Of a stretch of DNA of 64,000 bases, positions 53,167 to 63,482 are shown piece by piece (position 1 is the stretch's first letter; the number at the start of each line of letters is the position of its first letter). Origin of the DNA: JACVRW01 sp963846505 (GTDB lineage Bacteria; Actinomycetota; Thermoleophilia; Solirubrobacterales; Thermoleophilaceae); NCBI GenBank assembly GCA_963846505.1, contig CAWJWD010000004.1:248001-312000 (forward strand). The letters run 5' to 3'. Made by a program: the position numbers and the translations under genes. The notes beneath the pieces were generated by a model, which saw only the letters and a program-made list of their open reading frames with translations, was not told the DNA's origin and did no database searches.

Positions 53167-53883
53167 CTAGCGGCTGCCTAGGGATCGAGACAGCGCTTCG
53201 ATCGTGGCCGGGATGTCAGCCATCTCTTGGGTGTCGAGACTGACGTAGTAGCCCCGCTGCCCTAGCAGCGGGTCCGCCCACGCGGCGACTTCGTCCCGGT
53301 AGGCCGCGTCGTCCGGATCTCCGCGACGCAGCCCGGCGGGAACGCCGAGAGCCTCGAGCGCCTCCTCGGTCCCCGCAGGGCGCTCGTCCTGCAGGTTGAT
53401 CACCGTCATCTCGACCAACAGTTCGACGACGCCACCCGCTGCCACTACCTGATCGTAGGAGGTTCCCTGTCGCGCGACGACCGCGGGCGCCCACGCCGAT
53501 TCCTCACCCAGCCTTGGCAGCCAGATCCCAAATAGCTCTTCTCCAGTTTCCCCGCCGATCCAGCGCAGCTGCCGGGGCTCGGCTTGCCCTTCCATTCCCC
53601 ATACACCGATTTCGCCGAGCGTCCTTGGAGGCCACCCATAAAGCTCGATCATCGCGTCCTGAACGGTGATTCCACCTCCGAGGTGCCGGTACAGCACCGA
53701 CAGGTCGTAGGGCAACGAGAGGCCTTGCTCCCGAAGGTGGTCGTCCTGACCCGACGCCTCGCCTCCATCGTCGATCATGCCCATGCTCGAGCCTGCCTCC
53801 TCAAGCGCTCGCCATGCGGCGATCAAGGCGACCATCCGATCGGAAGCCCGGTCAGGCGAAGCCAGGAGGCTCACGAGGCTCAC
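53167..53883 (-). CDS. SUKH-like (SMI1/KNR4) immunity protein, copy 1
   Basis: The 238-residue protein has the same core as copy 2: LPYDLSVLYRHLGGGITVQD, MIELYGW, LRWIGGETGEELFGIWLP, and a C-terminal ADIPATIEALSRSLGSR. The GTG start overlaps the toxin stop by 4 bp (GTGA), which couples immunity to toxin translation and makes this the cognate antidote to the AHH nuclease by position. No signal peptide is present, as expected for protection inside the producing cell. Confidence 0.78.
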   Translation of the reverse strand: MSLVSLLASPDRASDRMVALIAAWRALEEAGSSMGMIDDGGEASGQDDHLREQGLSLPYDLSVLYRHLGGGITVQDAMIELYGWPPRTLGEIGVWGMEGQAEPRQLRWIGGETGEELFGIWLPRLGEESAWAPAVVARQGTSYDQVVAAGGVVELLVEMTVINLQDERPAGTEEALEALGVPAGLRRGDPDDAAYRDEVAAWADPLLGQRGYYVSLDTQEMADIPATIEALSRSLGSR

Positions 53884-56800
53884 GGCGTCTCCTCATCGTG
53901 GTAGATGGGGAAGTCACCCGTGATCAACAGCACGCGGATCTTGTGCACTTCCTTGTTGAACCGCTTCTGATTGCACTTCTTATCCTTCGGTCCGTAGGCC
54001 TTCCCAAGGCGCCGCATGACGTTCGTGTAGTAGGTGTTGTTGGCGTTTAGAGCGGGGTGATATTGCCTCAGCTTCTGCTGCGGATACAGGTTTTTGTAAC
54101 CCGGTTGAGTCTCGTGCCGCCGGAAGCCTCGCAGGAATACGCCATTGCGCGGCTGGTTTGGCCTCAGTCCGCATTCCCACGCGATCGCCTCGGCCGTCTT
54201 CGCGTTGTCGAACCGGGCTTCCCGAGCCGGCACGATGTGGTGGGCATCCCAACCGCGATCATCGCCTTTCTTGTCGCGTGGGGGCGTAGTGTGGGCTTTG
54301 ATCATCGCGGTGCGGAGTTTCTTGCTCGCTCCACGTTCCCCTGCGGCGTCGCGCCACTTCTCGTCGCTGCTGCGGCAGTCGCGGATCTCGCAGGCGTATT
54401 GGATGGTGCAGTCGACCGGGTGCCTGCAGCTCGGGCGAGCTTGGGGTCGGGCGACGTCGGGGTCGACGGCCGGGACGGTGGGTTGGGCGTTGCTGCCGTC
54501 GAGGTGCATGGTCCAGGCGTAGGCGGGGTCGTAGGTGATCACGGAGCCGCCGCCCGACAGGAAATGCATGATCCAGTGGCGGCCGGTGACGTAGATGGTG
54601 TCCCCGGATACGCTCGGTTGATCGTAGGTGACCTGCTGTTCGGGCGTGACCCGGCGGAGGTTCGAGCCGTCCGGGCTCACCGCCCAAACGCTCCAGATGT
54701 CCGCGTAGACGCCCTCGAGCGACTCGTCGTCCGAACGTGCGGTGAAGACGATCTCCGTTCCATCGGCACTGAACCTTGGCGCCATCGCCGCAGCGATCGA
54801 AGGGCCGAGGTCCAAGCGAGCAGGCTCGCTCCCATCGGGAAGCGCGACGTAGATCCCCGACGGCGTCTCGCCCTCGGGGTCGCCTGCGTAGGTGAGCAGG
54901 CCCCCGTCGGGGGATAGATCCGGCCCGGTCTGGCTGGCCGTGGTCTCTTCGGTCAGCCACTCGGCGGTGTCGCCGTCCTGATCGTCGGCATCGATGGTCG
55001 CGATGCGGGTGGCCCCTCCGTCGTTCCCGGTGTAGACGACCTCCAGCCCGTTCGCCGACCAAGCGGGCTGGCTTCCCTGCGTGAGGGTACGGACGTTGCC
55101 GCCGTCGACGGTCATGAGCAGAATCGTCCCTTCTCCGACGGCTGTGTTGTCGGGGCGGGATTCGATCGCGATCAGCTTGAGGTTAGGTGAGATCCGCGGG
55201 CCGCGGAGCACGCACGTGCTCGGCAGACCCAGGGAGGCGCAGTCGGCGATCTGCTTGGGCGATTTGCCGTCGGTATTCGCGATCCAGACGGTCTCGCGCT
55301 CCTCGTCCAGATAGATCATCTTGTCCGCGGCCGAGATCGTGGACGCGGAGACGACCGGGCTGAGCTCAGACGTCGCCGTAGCCGCACCGGCGGAATTGCG
55401 GCCGGTGACGGTGACGCGCAGGCGCCTGCCCACGTCGGCGGCGGTCACCTCATACGACGCGTCCTCGGCTCCGGAGAGGTTCGCGCAGCCGGCGCCGAGC
55501 GGGCCGCAGCGCTGCCACTGGTAGTCGAGCGCGTCAGTGTCGGTGTGCTCCCATTCGCCACCGTCGGTCGCGAGGGTGGATCCCTCCTCGATCGGACCGA
55601 GAGCCGATATGACCGGCAGCGCCACGCTCGTCGGGGCTGGGGCTGAGGCGACGGGATCGGTCGCCGGCGACGCTGCCGAGTCGGTGCCGCCCGCGTTCGC
55701 GGCGCTCACGACGACGCGGATGCCGTACCCCACCTCGAGATCGCTCAGGCGCAGCGTCTGCTCGGTCGCGCCGTCGAGGTCGGCGCAGTCGCCGCCCGCC
55801 GGCGAGCAGGTCTGCCACTGGTAGGAGAAGCCGAGCGGCGCGTCGCCGTCCCAGCCGCCGGTGGTGGCCGTCAGCGTCTCGAACTCGATCGGATCTCCGG
55901 AGACCTCCGGTGCCTCGGTGCTGCTTGGCGTCGAGGCCGGCGCGATCGGCGCGGTGGCGGCAGACACGGCGATGCCGGAGGCGGTCTGGTGGCTGGCCGT
56001 GACCTCGACGCGCAGCGTCGCGTCCTCGTCGGCGGCGACGAGCTCGTACGTCGACGTCGTCGCACCAGTGATGTCGTCGCAATCGTCGCCTTCCTCGTCG
56101 CAGCGTCGCCATTGGTAGTCGTATTCGACCGGGCCCGCCCCTCCGTGCCAGTCACCTGGGTCGGCGGTGAGCGTCGCGCCGGTCCAGAGGTCCCCGTCGA
56201 TCGTCGGCAGCACGTCGTTCCCCGGCGGACCCTCCACCTCCGAGGTCGTCACGGTGCGGATCACGCCGTTGAGCGCCGCGCCGTCGTCGAGGCGCCATGC
56301 CCGAGCGGTCATCTCGACTCGGATCTCGTGACCGAGATCGCCGCTCACGATCGTGTAGCTCGGCGAGTCTCCGCTCTGCAGCAGAGTCGACGGCCCGCTG
56401 GGATTGAGGCGCCTGAACTCGTAGGAGGTCTTGACCGGCAGCGGCGCACGCGGCACGAACCCGCTCTCCGCAGTGATCGTCTCGCCCACGACCGCCGGAC
56501 CGATGATGCGCTCGCCCTCGTTGTCGGCGTCGACCCAGGCTTGGTCGTCGCTCGGCTCGGAGTAGAGCGTCTCGCTGTCGCCCGGCGTCGTCGCCGTGAC
56601 TTTGAGGCGCAGCTTGAAGCCGAGGTCGGCAACACCGATCTCGTGGTTCTTCGCGTTCGTGGAGCCGGCGATGTCGACGCAGTCCATCTCCTCGGTGACC
56701 GGGTCCGCCGTGAGCGGATCGCAGCGCTGCCACTGCGCCGCGAGCTCCGGCGCTCCGGTCCAGTCGCCCGGATCGCCGCGGTACTCGACGCCGTAGCTCA

Positions 56801-59800
56801 CCGGCTGGAACTGGTCGACCGAGGGCGGAACGACGTTCGCCAGCGCGGCCGGCGGGCCGATCGGCTCGCTGGCCTCGCTGATCGCGGAAACGCGATGGCC
56901 GAACTCGTCCCCAAGCACGACAACCACGCGCAGGGTGTCGCCCTCGTCGGCACGCGAGGGGAAATAGTCGCCCGGTCGAGCCGAGGCGTGATGGCAGTTC
57001 GCACCCTCGCCGTCGCAGAGCTCCAGGTACTCGCTGACCGACACGAACGTCGAGGCCCCACCGCTCCAGGTGCCGCTGGCGTACTCGACCGCCTCTCCGA
57101 CGACGGGGGTCTCGGTGAAGCTGGGCGCCTCGTCGAACGAAGGCATCCACGAGTCACTCGGAGCGGCGAGGGTGATCACCTCGCTCGGCGCCGACACCGC
57201 CTCGTCGCTACCCGCGGTCCCGGTGGCCGTGACCGCGACGCGCACGGTGCCGCCAACGTCGGCGTCAGCGGCGAAGTAGACGGGATCGGTGGCGCCGGCG
57301 ACCTCCTGGCAGTCGTCGCCTTCGTCGTCGCAACGACTCCACTGATACTCGTAAGAGAGCGTCTCGACGGTCGTCCAGCCGCCGGGAGACGCCTGCAGCA
57401 CCCACGGGTCCCAAAACGGGGCGGTGATCGTCGGCGGGTTCCCGACGTCCGCCTCGGGCGCCGGGGTCGGGCCGATCTCGATCGGGGCGGACTGCACGTC
57501 GGCGCTACCGGCGCGGTTGGTCGCGCGAACGGCCAGGCGCAGCGTCAAGACGACGTCCGCGCTGGTCGGAGCATAGCGCTCGTCTCGTGCGCCCGAGATC
57601 TCCTCGCAGTCGTCGCCGACCGCGTCACAGCGCAGCCAGCGATAGCCGAACTCGATCTCCGGCGTGCCCGTCCACTCGCCCGGATCGGCGGTCAGTTCGC
57701 CGCTCTGCACCGCGAGGCCGCTCGCGGTGGGCGCGGCAGTCGACACGGGTGGCGCACCGGCCACGACGGCCGTCGCCGCCGAGCCGACCTCGACGTAGTC
57801 GAAGCCATCGTCGGCCCCGACCCGGTAGCGAACCGCGGAGCCGACGTCGGCGGACGTCAGCTCGTAGGTGCTGCCGGTCTCGGCGTCGATCGGCGCGCAC
57901 GCGAGCCCGTTGCCGTCGCAACGCCACCACGCGCGGCTGTACTGGAGATCGTCGCCTGTCCACGTGCCCGGGTCGCCCGTGAGCGTCTCGCCATCGACCG
58001 CGTCGCCCGCGATCGCCGGCGCGACCGTGTTCGCGACGTTGCCAGAAGACGGGTCGTAGCCCACGGTCACAGGTGCGGACGCCACGACGTGGGTCGCCCT
58101 GCCGGACGCAGCAGTCACCAGCACCCGCAGCGTGTAGTCGACGTCGTCCTCGACGACGACGTACTCGTCGTCCGTAGCGTCGGGAATGTCCTCGCACTGC
58201 TGGCCGGCGGCGTTGCAGCGGCGCCACTGGTAGGCGTAGGCGACGGACCCGTCCGCATCCCACTGACCGGGGTCCGCGGACACCGTCGCACCCTCATAGG
58301 CATGCCCCACGATCGTCGGCAGCTCGACGTTGGCGACGATGTGATCGTCGAACGGCTCGCCACGGATGACCTCCGACAACTCGGTGAGAACGACCGTGCT
58401 GTCGCCTCCTTCGGTGGCGATGACCGCCACCCGCAAGGTGAACCCAGCGTCAGCGGGAGTTGCCACGTAGGTCGCCGCGGTCGCGCCGGCGACGTTCGCG
58501 CAGCGTTCGTCGTCGCATCGCTGCCACTGATAGGCAAACGAGGACGGCGGCGGAGCGTCCCACTCCCCTTCGTCGACCTCGAGCGTCCCGCCCACCGCGG
58601 TGGTGCCGGAGATGACCGGGGCTTCGTCGAGGACCGGGCCTCCGGCGTCCGAGATCGGCCCCGTCGCAGGCGAAGAGGCCTCCGTCTGGGCGGACGCGTT
58701 GGTCGCGGTCACTCGCACGCGCACCGTCTGCTGCGCGTCGGAGCTCGTGAGCACGTAGGTCGGATCGTCGGCGCCGGAGATCTCCTCGCAGGCGCCACCG
58801 GCGCTGTCGCAGCGCAGCCACTGGAAGGCGTAGGTGATCGTGCCGTCGCCGTCCCACGTCCCTTCGTCCGCGGTCAGGGTGTCGCCCGTGCGCGAGCCTC
58901 CGTCGATCGAGGGCGGCTCGGTGTTGAACGGCGAGGTCGCGTCGACGGGCGCGGTGGGAACAGACGCGGCGCTGGTCGTCCCGACGCCGTCCTCTGCGGC
59001 CACGATCACGCGTACCGCCAAGCCAACCTCGTCGCCCGTGAGCTCGTAGGTCGTCCCCATGGCGTCCTCGATGTCATAGCACTCCTCGGGCGCCGGATCG
59101 CATGCCTGCCACTGATAGGCGTAGGTGACCGAGCCGCCCGCGTCCCACTCGCCGGGATCGGCCGTCAGCAGCTCGCCCTCCTTCGCGATCCCGGTCACCT
59201 CGGGCAACTCGTCGTTAGCCGGCCCGCCGATCACGCGCACCGACTGCGCGGTCACAGCCCAGGCCTGCGTGGCACCAGTGTCGTCTCGGGCGGTCACCGT
59301 GACTGCCAGGGTCGTCCCAAGATCGTTCGCGTCGAGCTCGTACGCCTGCCCGTCCGCGCCGTCCACCTCCTCGCACTCCTGGCCAGCCGAATCGCAGCGC
59401 AGCCACCGGTACGAGAGCGCGAGGTCCCCGGTAGGGCTCCAGGTTCCGCCCAGCGCCGTCAGCTCCTCACCAATCTCGGTCTCGCCGACGATCGACGGCG
59501 CCGCGATCAGCTCCGGGCCGACCAGCGGGTCGTCGGGCGCCGTCGCCACCTCGGCAGTCGCCACCGAAGACTCGACCGCCTGGCCTGCCTCATTGGTCGG
59601 GGTGACCGTCACCCGAAGCGTCGCGCCAAGATCCGCCGGCGTCGTCGCGTACTCGGGGTCGGTCGCACCCACGACCGGCGCACAGTCGTCTCCTTCGGCA
59701 TCGCAGCGCAGCCACTGATAGCCGAGCGCATGAGGACCGATGCCCGTCCACGCCCCGCCCTCGGCCACGAGCACGCCAGGGGCGAACGCCTCGCCGATCA

Positions 59801-62800
59801 CGCGCGGCAGGGAGGCGTTGGCGGGCGCAGCAGATTCGATGACGGCGGTCGGTGCCGAGAGCACGTGGTCACTGCCGCCGGCGTTCGTGCCTCGCACCCG
59901 CACACGCAGCCTGGCACCGACGTCCGCCGACCGCAGCTCATAGCGGTCCGACGGGACTGTGCCGATGTCAACGCAGTTCGCGCCGTCAGCGTCGCAGCGC
60001 TGCCACCGATAGGCGTAATCAATCGCGCCGCTGCCGGTCCACGTCCCGGGACTCGCAGCGAGGACGTCGCCGCGGTCGCCGGCGCCGCGCGAGATCGTGG
60101 GTGCCGCTGTGTTGACCACGGCCGAGCCCGACACCACGGGCGTCGCATAGGAGCTGATCGTCCGCGAGCCTCCGCCGTTGGTCCCCGTGATGGCGACGCG
60201 CAGCGTCGAGCCCACGTCGGCGCTCGTCACCCCGTAGCTGGTCCCCGTCGCGCCCGCGATGTCATCGCAGTCATCGCCGTCGGCTTCACAACGTCGCCAC
60301 TGGTAGGTGACGGTGAGACCGGGCCGATCCCATCCCGTCATCCCTTCGACGGTCAACAGCCGTCCCTGCCTGGCCGTGCCCGAGACCAGCGGCCGCTCGT
60401 CGGAGACAGGCGCGGACGGATGCACGACCACCACCTCTGAAGCCACCGCCTCAGGGGTCGAGTCGATGGTCGCCCTCGCGACGACCCGAACCTTCATGTC
60501 GTCGTCCAGCACCGGCACCTCGAAGACACGATCTCGAGACTCGCCGCTCGCGTCCTCGCAGTTCTCCCCGGACGCGTCGCAGAGCTGCCACTGATAGGCA
60601 AACGTGACCGGCTGCGACGACGTCCAGCCCTCGACGACCGCCCAGAGCCGCGCAGCCTGATCCGGGTCGACGTCGATCGAGACGTCGTACGGCTCGGGCG
60701 GGTCGATGCCGACCTCGTGGTGGTCCTCGATCTCGCTCGCGGCGAGGGGGCGGGTGTAGAGAGCGAGCTCGTCGAGGTCGCCGCCGCCGAAGAGGCTGGC
60801 GTTGTTGCGCGACATGACGTTGAGGGTGGAGTCGGCGAAGGCGCCGGCGCCGGTGCCGTTGGCCCACTTTGTGTAGGCGACCGGCTCGCCGTCGACGTAG
60901 GGGACGATCTGGTCGGCACCGGGGGCGGTGGTGTCGAGCACGAGCGCGTAGTGGTGCCAGTCGCCGGGGCTGGGGCGGTCGAACATGGCGACGTTGCGAG
61001 AGGCGCCGCGGCCGAGGCTGACGCAGAACCTGTTCGTGCCCAGGCCACAGTTGGGGTCGACGATGAACCCGCCGTCGTGGTCATTGAAGTTCGGCGTCAG
61101 CTCGATCGCAAGGTCGTCGTTGGCCGCGAAGGCATCCCACTTGAGCCAGAACTCGACCGTCACCCGGTTGGTTGCCGAGAGGTCGACGTCAGCGGTTGCG
61201 GAGTCGTCGGTGCCGTCGAAGCTGGCCGCGGTGTCGTCGTCGTCAACGAGCGCGCCAGTCGCACCGAGCGTGGGGGCGCCTGCGATGGTGGCGTCGGCCT
61301 CGCCCTTGGCGTCGGCCAAGGTCGTGCCGGACGTCTCGCCGAGACGCCAGTAGTGCGCGAGCCCGGCGGTTGCGAGCACCTTGGCCGCGTAGCCGGCGCC
61401 GGGGCCGTTGACGTGCAGCTGCTTGCTGGTGGTGGCGGTGAGGCCGTCGTCGTCGGTGACGCGCAGCCGCACCGTGACGGTGCCGACGCTCGAGTAGGTG
61501 TGGGTGGTCGTCGGCGTGGTCCCGGTGTCGGTCTCGTAGCTGCCGTTGCCGTCCAGGTCCCACTCGTACTTGACGATCTCGCCGTCGACGTCGGTGGAAT
61601 CCGAGCCGTCGACCGCGACCTGCTGGCCGGTCAGCGCTGGGCTCGGCGTCACGTCGAACGCGGCCTCGGGCGCTTCGACCGCAGCGGCCTCGAAGTGGTC
61701 TGCGATCGTGCCGGCGCTGAGCGCCTGGCCGTAGATCGCCAGCTCGTCCATGCCGCCCGCACCGAACAACGACGCGGCGTTGCGCGACATGAAGTGCAGC
61801 GTCGAGTCCGCGAACGCACCGGCGCCTGTGCCGTTGGCGAACTTGTCGACCGTCACCGGCGCTCCGTCGACATAGACGAGGATCTGGTCTGCGCCCGCAG
61901 CGGTCGTGTCCAGCACCAGCGCGTAGTGGTGCCAGACCGCGGCGCTCGGGCGCGGGAACAGCGCGACGTTGCGGGAGCTGTTGCGGCCGAGGCTGACGGC
62001 GAACTTGCTCGAGATGTCGCTGTTGGGATCGACCAGGAAGCCACCGTCGTTGCTGTTGAAGTTCGAGGTGTACTCCAGCGCCAGGTCATCGTTGCTGGCA
62101 AACGCATCCCAGGACAGCCAGAATTCGACCGTCAGCTTCTGAGTATCGGACAGGTCAAGCTCCGCGGTCGCCGAGTCGCTCGACCCGTCGAACAGCGCCG
62201 CATCGCTCACATCGCCCGGCAGCGCACCCGCCGCGCCGAACATCGGCGTCCCGACGGCCGCCGCATCCGCCGCGCCTTCGGAGTCCCCGAACACCCCACC
62301 ACCGGACTCGCCGAGACGCCAGTAGTGGCGCAGCGACGCCGTGCCCAGCACCGCGTCGGCGTAGTCGCTGGTCGCCCCCTCGGTCACTCGCAGCGAATGC
62401 GAGACCTCGTCCGTCTCGTCACCGTCGTCGGTCACCCGCAGCTTGACCGGCACCGACCCCGGCCCGGTGTAGGTGCGCGAAGCGAGCGGGCTCGTGCCCG
62501 TGTCCGTCTCGAAGCTCCCGTTGCCGTCCAGGTCCCACTCGTACTTGACGACCTCACCATCGGAATCCGTCGAGTCCGAGGCGTCGAAGTCGACCTCCTG
62601 GCCGGTCAGCGCCCGCGCCGGCGTCGCGTCAAACGCGCCGGTGGGAGCCTGGTTAGCCGGCGGACCGGCCCCCGCCTCGTAGTGATCAGCGATCGTCGTC
62701 GAGCTCAACGGCGCGTCATAGACCGCCAGCTCGTCGAGATCACCCGAGCCGAACAGGCTCGCGCCGCCGCGCGACATGAAGTACAGCGTCGAGTCGGCGA

Positions 62801-63482
62801 ACGTCCCGGTGCCCGCTCCGCTCGAGAGCTTCGTGTACGAGACCGGGGCGCCGTCGACGTACGGGGTGATCCGCGAAGCGCCGGCCGCGGTGCCGTCCAG
62901 CACGAACGCGTAGTGATGCCACACACCCGCGCTCGGTCGCGTGAACGAGACGTTGTTGTACTGACCACCCAGCCTGATCGTGACCGCGAACTTGCCCTCC
63001 TCCGACGAGTTCGGATCGACCAGAATCCCGCCGTCGACGGAGTTGAAGTTCGGCGTGTGCTCCAGCGCCAGATCGTCGTTGCCAGAGAAGGCATCCCACT
63101 TCAGCCAGAACTCCACCGTCGCCTGGTTGGTGCCCGAGAGGTCGAGCGGTGCCGACGCGTAGTCGTTGGTCCCGTCGAAGCTCGCCGCAGGATCGGAATC
63201 GGTGGCCAGCGCACCGGTCACGCCGAGCGTGAGGCCGCCCGAGATCGTCGCGTCATTAAGGCCCTCGCTGTCGACGAACGTGCTGCCCGACGTCTCGTTC
63301 AGCCGCCAGTAGGAGACCAACCCCGACGTGCCAGAGACCTCGTCCGAATACGCACTCGCCGACGCCCCGACCGGCACGGCCAACCCGATCGCAACGACTG
63401 TGGCCCACAACAGTGTCCACACACGCGGCAACGACCGACACCACGTCGGCAGGTTCCCGCACACGACCGGCGCACCTCTCAT
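53880..63482 (-). CDS. Giant secreted polymorphic toxin: LamG-PKD-Ig repeats with C-terminal AHH nuclease
   Basis: About 3,200 residues, one uninterrupted frame. The signal peptide (LLWATVVAIGLAVPVGASAS) precedes LamG1, PKD1, LamG2, PKD2 and LamG3 (roughly 63.35-60.7 kb). About 18 Ig-like repeats with the core YQWxRCDxxGxxCxxI (60.7-55.3 kb) follow, then a PD40/TolB-like propeller (55.3-54.5 kb; PRISPNLKLIAIESRP, LSPDGGLLTYAGD). The end is an AHH domain of the HNH/Endo VII superfamily: WDAHHIVP (His pair at 54237-54242), PRNGVFL, and YHPALNANNTYYTNVMRRL. The start was placed at ATG 63482 because AAGGGAAG precedes it; in-frame ATG 63497 and GTG 63524 are alternatives. No LXG, WXG or VgrG element is seen, so the export route beyond Sec is unknown. 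It overlaps its immunity gene by 4 bp. Confidence 0.85.
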   Translation of the reverse strand: MRGAPVVCGNLPTWCRSLPRVWTLLWATVVAIGLAVPVGASASAYSDEVSGTSGLVSYWRLNETSGSTFVDSEGLNDATISGGLTLGVTGALATDSDPAASFDGTNDYASAPLDLSGTNQATVEFWLKWDAFSGNDDLALEHTPNFNSVDGGILVDPNSSEEGKFAVTIRLGGQYNNVSFTRPSAGVWHHYAFVLDGTAAGASRITPYVDGAPVSYTKLSSGAGTGTFADSTLYFMSRGGASLFGSGDLDELAVYDAPLSSTTIADHYEAGAGPPANQAPTGAFDATPARALTGQEVDFDASDSTDSDGEVVKYEWDLDGNGSFETDTGTSPLASRTYTGPGSVPVKLRVTDDGDETDEVSHSLRVTEGATSDYADAVLGTASLRHYWRLGESGGGVFGDSEGAADAAAVGTPMFGAAGALPGDVSDAALFDGSSDSATAELDLSDTQKLTVEFWLSWDAFASNDDLALEYTSNFNSNDGGFLVDPNSDISSKFAVSLGRNSSRNVALFPRPSAAVWHHYALVLDTTAAGADQILVYVDGAPVTVDKFANGTGAGAFADSTLHFMSRNAASLFGAGGMDELAIYGQALSAGTIADHFEAAAVEAPEAAFDVTPSPALTGQQVAVDGSDSTDVDGEIVKYEWDLDGNGSYETDTGTTPTTTHTYSSVGTVTVRLRVTDDDGLTATTSKQLHVNGPGAGYAAKVLATAGLAHYWRLGETSGTTLADAKGEADATIAGAPTLGATGALVDDDDTAASFDGTDDSATADVDLSATNRVTVEFWLKWDAFAANDDLAIELTPNFNDHDGGFIVDPNCGLGTNRFCVSLGRGASRNVAMFDRPSPGDWHHYALVLDTTAPGADQIVPYVDGEPVAYTKWANGTGAGAFADSTLNVMSRNNASLFGGGDLDELALYTRPLAASEIEDHHEVGIDPPEPYDVSIDVDPDQAARLWAVVEGWTSSQPVTFAYQWQLCDASGENCEDASGESRDRVFEVPVLDDDMKVRVVARATIDSTPEAVASEVVVVHPSAPVSDERPLVSGTARQGRLLTVEGMTGWDRPGLTVTYQWRRCEADGDDCDDIAGATGTSYGVTSADVGSTLRVAITGTNGGGSRTISSYATPVVSGSAVVNTAAPTISRGAGDRGDVLAASPGTWTGSGAIDYAYRWQRCDADGANCVDIGTVPSDRYELRSADVGARLRVRVRGTNAGGSDHVLSAPTAVIESAAPANASLPRVIGEAFAPGVLVAEGGAWTGIGPHALGYQWLRCDAEGDDCAPVVGATDPEYATTPADLGATLRVTVTPTNEAGQAVESSVATAEVATAPDDPLVGPELIAAPSIVGETEIGEELTALGGTWSPTGDLALSYRWLRCDSAGQECEEVDGADGQAYELDANDLGTTLAVTVTARDDTGATQAWAVTAQSVRVIGGPANDELPEVTGIAKEGELLTADPGEWDAGGSVTYAYQWQACDPAPEECYDIEDAMGTTYELTGDEVGLAVRVIVAAEDGVGTTSAASVPTAPVDATSPFNTEPPSIDGGSRTGDTLTADEGTWDGDGTITYAFQWLRCDSAGGACEEISGADDPTYVLTSSDAQQTVRVRVTATNASAQTEASSPATGPISDAGGPVLDEAPVISGTTAVGGTLEVDEGEWDAPPPSSFAYQWQRCDDERCANVAGATAATYVATPADAGFTLRVAVIATEGGDSTVVLTELSEVIRGEPFDDHIVANVELPTIVGHAYEGATVSADPGQWDADGSVAYAYQWRRCNAAGQQCEDIPDATDDEYVVVEDDVDYTLRVLVTAASGRATHVVASAPVTVGYDPSSGNVANTVAPAIAGDAVDGETLTGDPGTWTGDDLQYSRAWWRCDGNGLACAPIDAETGSTYELTSADVGSAVRYRVGADDGFDYVEVGSAATAVVAGAPPVSTAAPTASGLAVQSGELTADPGEWTGTPEIEFGYRWLRCDAVGDDCEEISGARDERYAPTSADVVLTLRLAVRATNRAGSADVQSAPIEIGPTPAPEADVGNPPTITAPFWDPWVLQASPGGWTTVETLSYEYQWSRCDDEGDDCQEVAGATDPVYFAADADVGGTVRVAVTATGTAGSDEAVSAPSEVITLAAPSDSWMPSFDEAPSFTETPVVGEAVEYASGTWSGGASTFVSVSEYLELCDGEGANCHHASARPGDYFPSRADEGDTLRVVVVLGDEFGHRVSAISEASEPIGPPAALANVVPPSVDQFQPVSYGVEYRGDPGDWTGAPELAAQWQRCDPLTADPVTEEMDCVDIAGSTNAKNHEIGVADLGFKLRLKVTATTPGDSETLYSEPSDDQAWVDADNEGERIIGPAVVGETITAESGFVPRAPLPVKTSYEFRRLNPSGPSTLLQSGDSPSYTIVSGDLGHEIRVEMTARAWRLDDGAALNGVIRTVTTSEVEGPPGNDVLPTIDGDLWTGATLTADPGDWHGGAGPVEYDYQWRRCDEEGDDCDDITGATTSTYELVAADEDATLRVEVTASHQTASGIAVSAATAPIAPASTPSSTEAPEVSGDPIEFETLTATTGGWDGDAPLGFSYQWQTCSPAGGDCADLDGATEQTLRLSDLEVGYGIRVVVSAANAGGTDSAASPATDPVASAPAPTSVALPVISALGPIEEGSTLATDGGEWEHTDTDALDYQWQRCGPLGAGCANLSGAEDASYEVTAADVGRRLRVTVTGRNSAGAATATSELSPVVSASTISAADKMIYLDEERETVWIANTDGKSPKQIADCASLGLPSTCVLRGPRISPNLKLIAIESRPDNTAVGEGTILLMTVDGGNVRTLTQGSQPAWSANGLEVVYTGNDGGATRIATIDADDQDGDTAEWLTEETTASQTGPDLSPDGGLLTYAGDPEGETPSGIYVALPDGSEPARLDLGPSIAAAMAPRFSADGTEIVFTARSDDESLEGVYADIWSVWAVSPDGSNLRRVTPEQQVTYDQPSVSGDTIYVTGRHWIMHFLSGGGSVITYDPAYAWTMHLDGSNAQPTVPAVDPDVARPQARPSCRHPVDCTIQYACEIRDCRSSDEKWRDAAGERGASKKLRTAMIKAHTTPPRDKKGDDRGWDAHHIVPAREARFDNAKTAEAIAWECGLRPNQPRNGVFLRGFRRHETQPGYKNLYPQQKLRQYHPALNANNTYYTNVMRRLGKAYGPKDKKCNQKRFNKEVHKIRVLLITGDFPIYHDEETP

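Noticed and set aside
55989..60440. A 1,483-residue rightward open frame opposite the giant toxin gene, and a similar 942-residue frame at 60717-63545
   Set aside because: Composition is dominated by Arg/Gly/Ala/Asp with no domain or hydrophobic pattern. It mirrors the repeats of the opposite strand and is an antisense artefact of high GC third positions.
53880..63482. Toxin exported by a type VII (LXG/WXG) or type VI (PAAR/VgrG) system
   Set aside because: The N terminus is a Sec-type signal followed by LamG; no LXG, WXG100, PAAR, VgrG or RHS element is seen.
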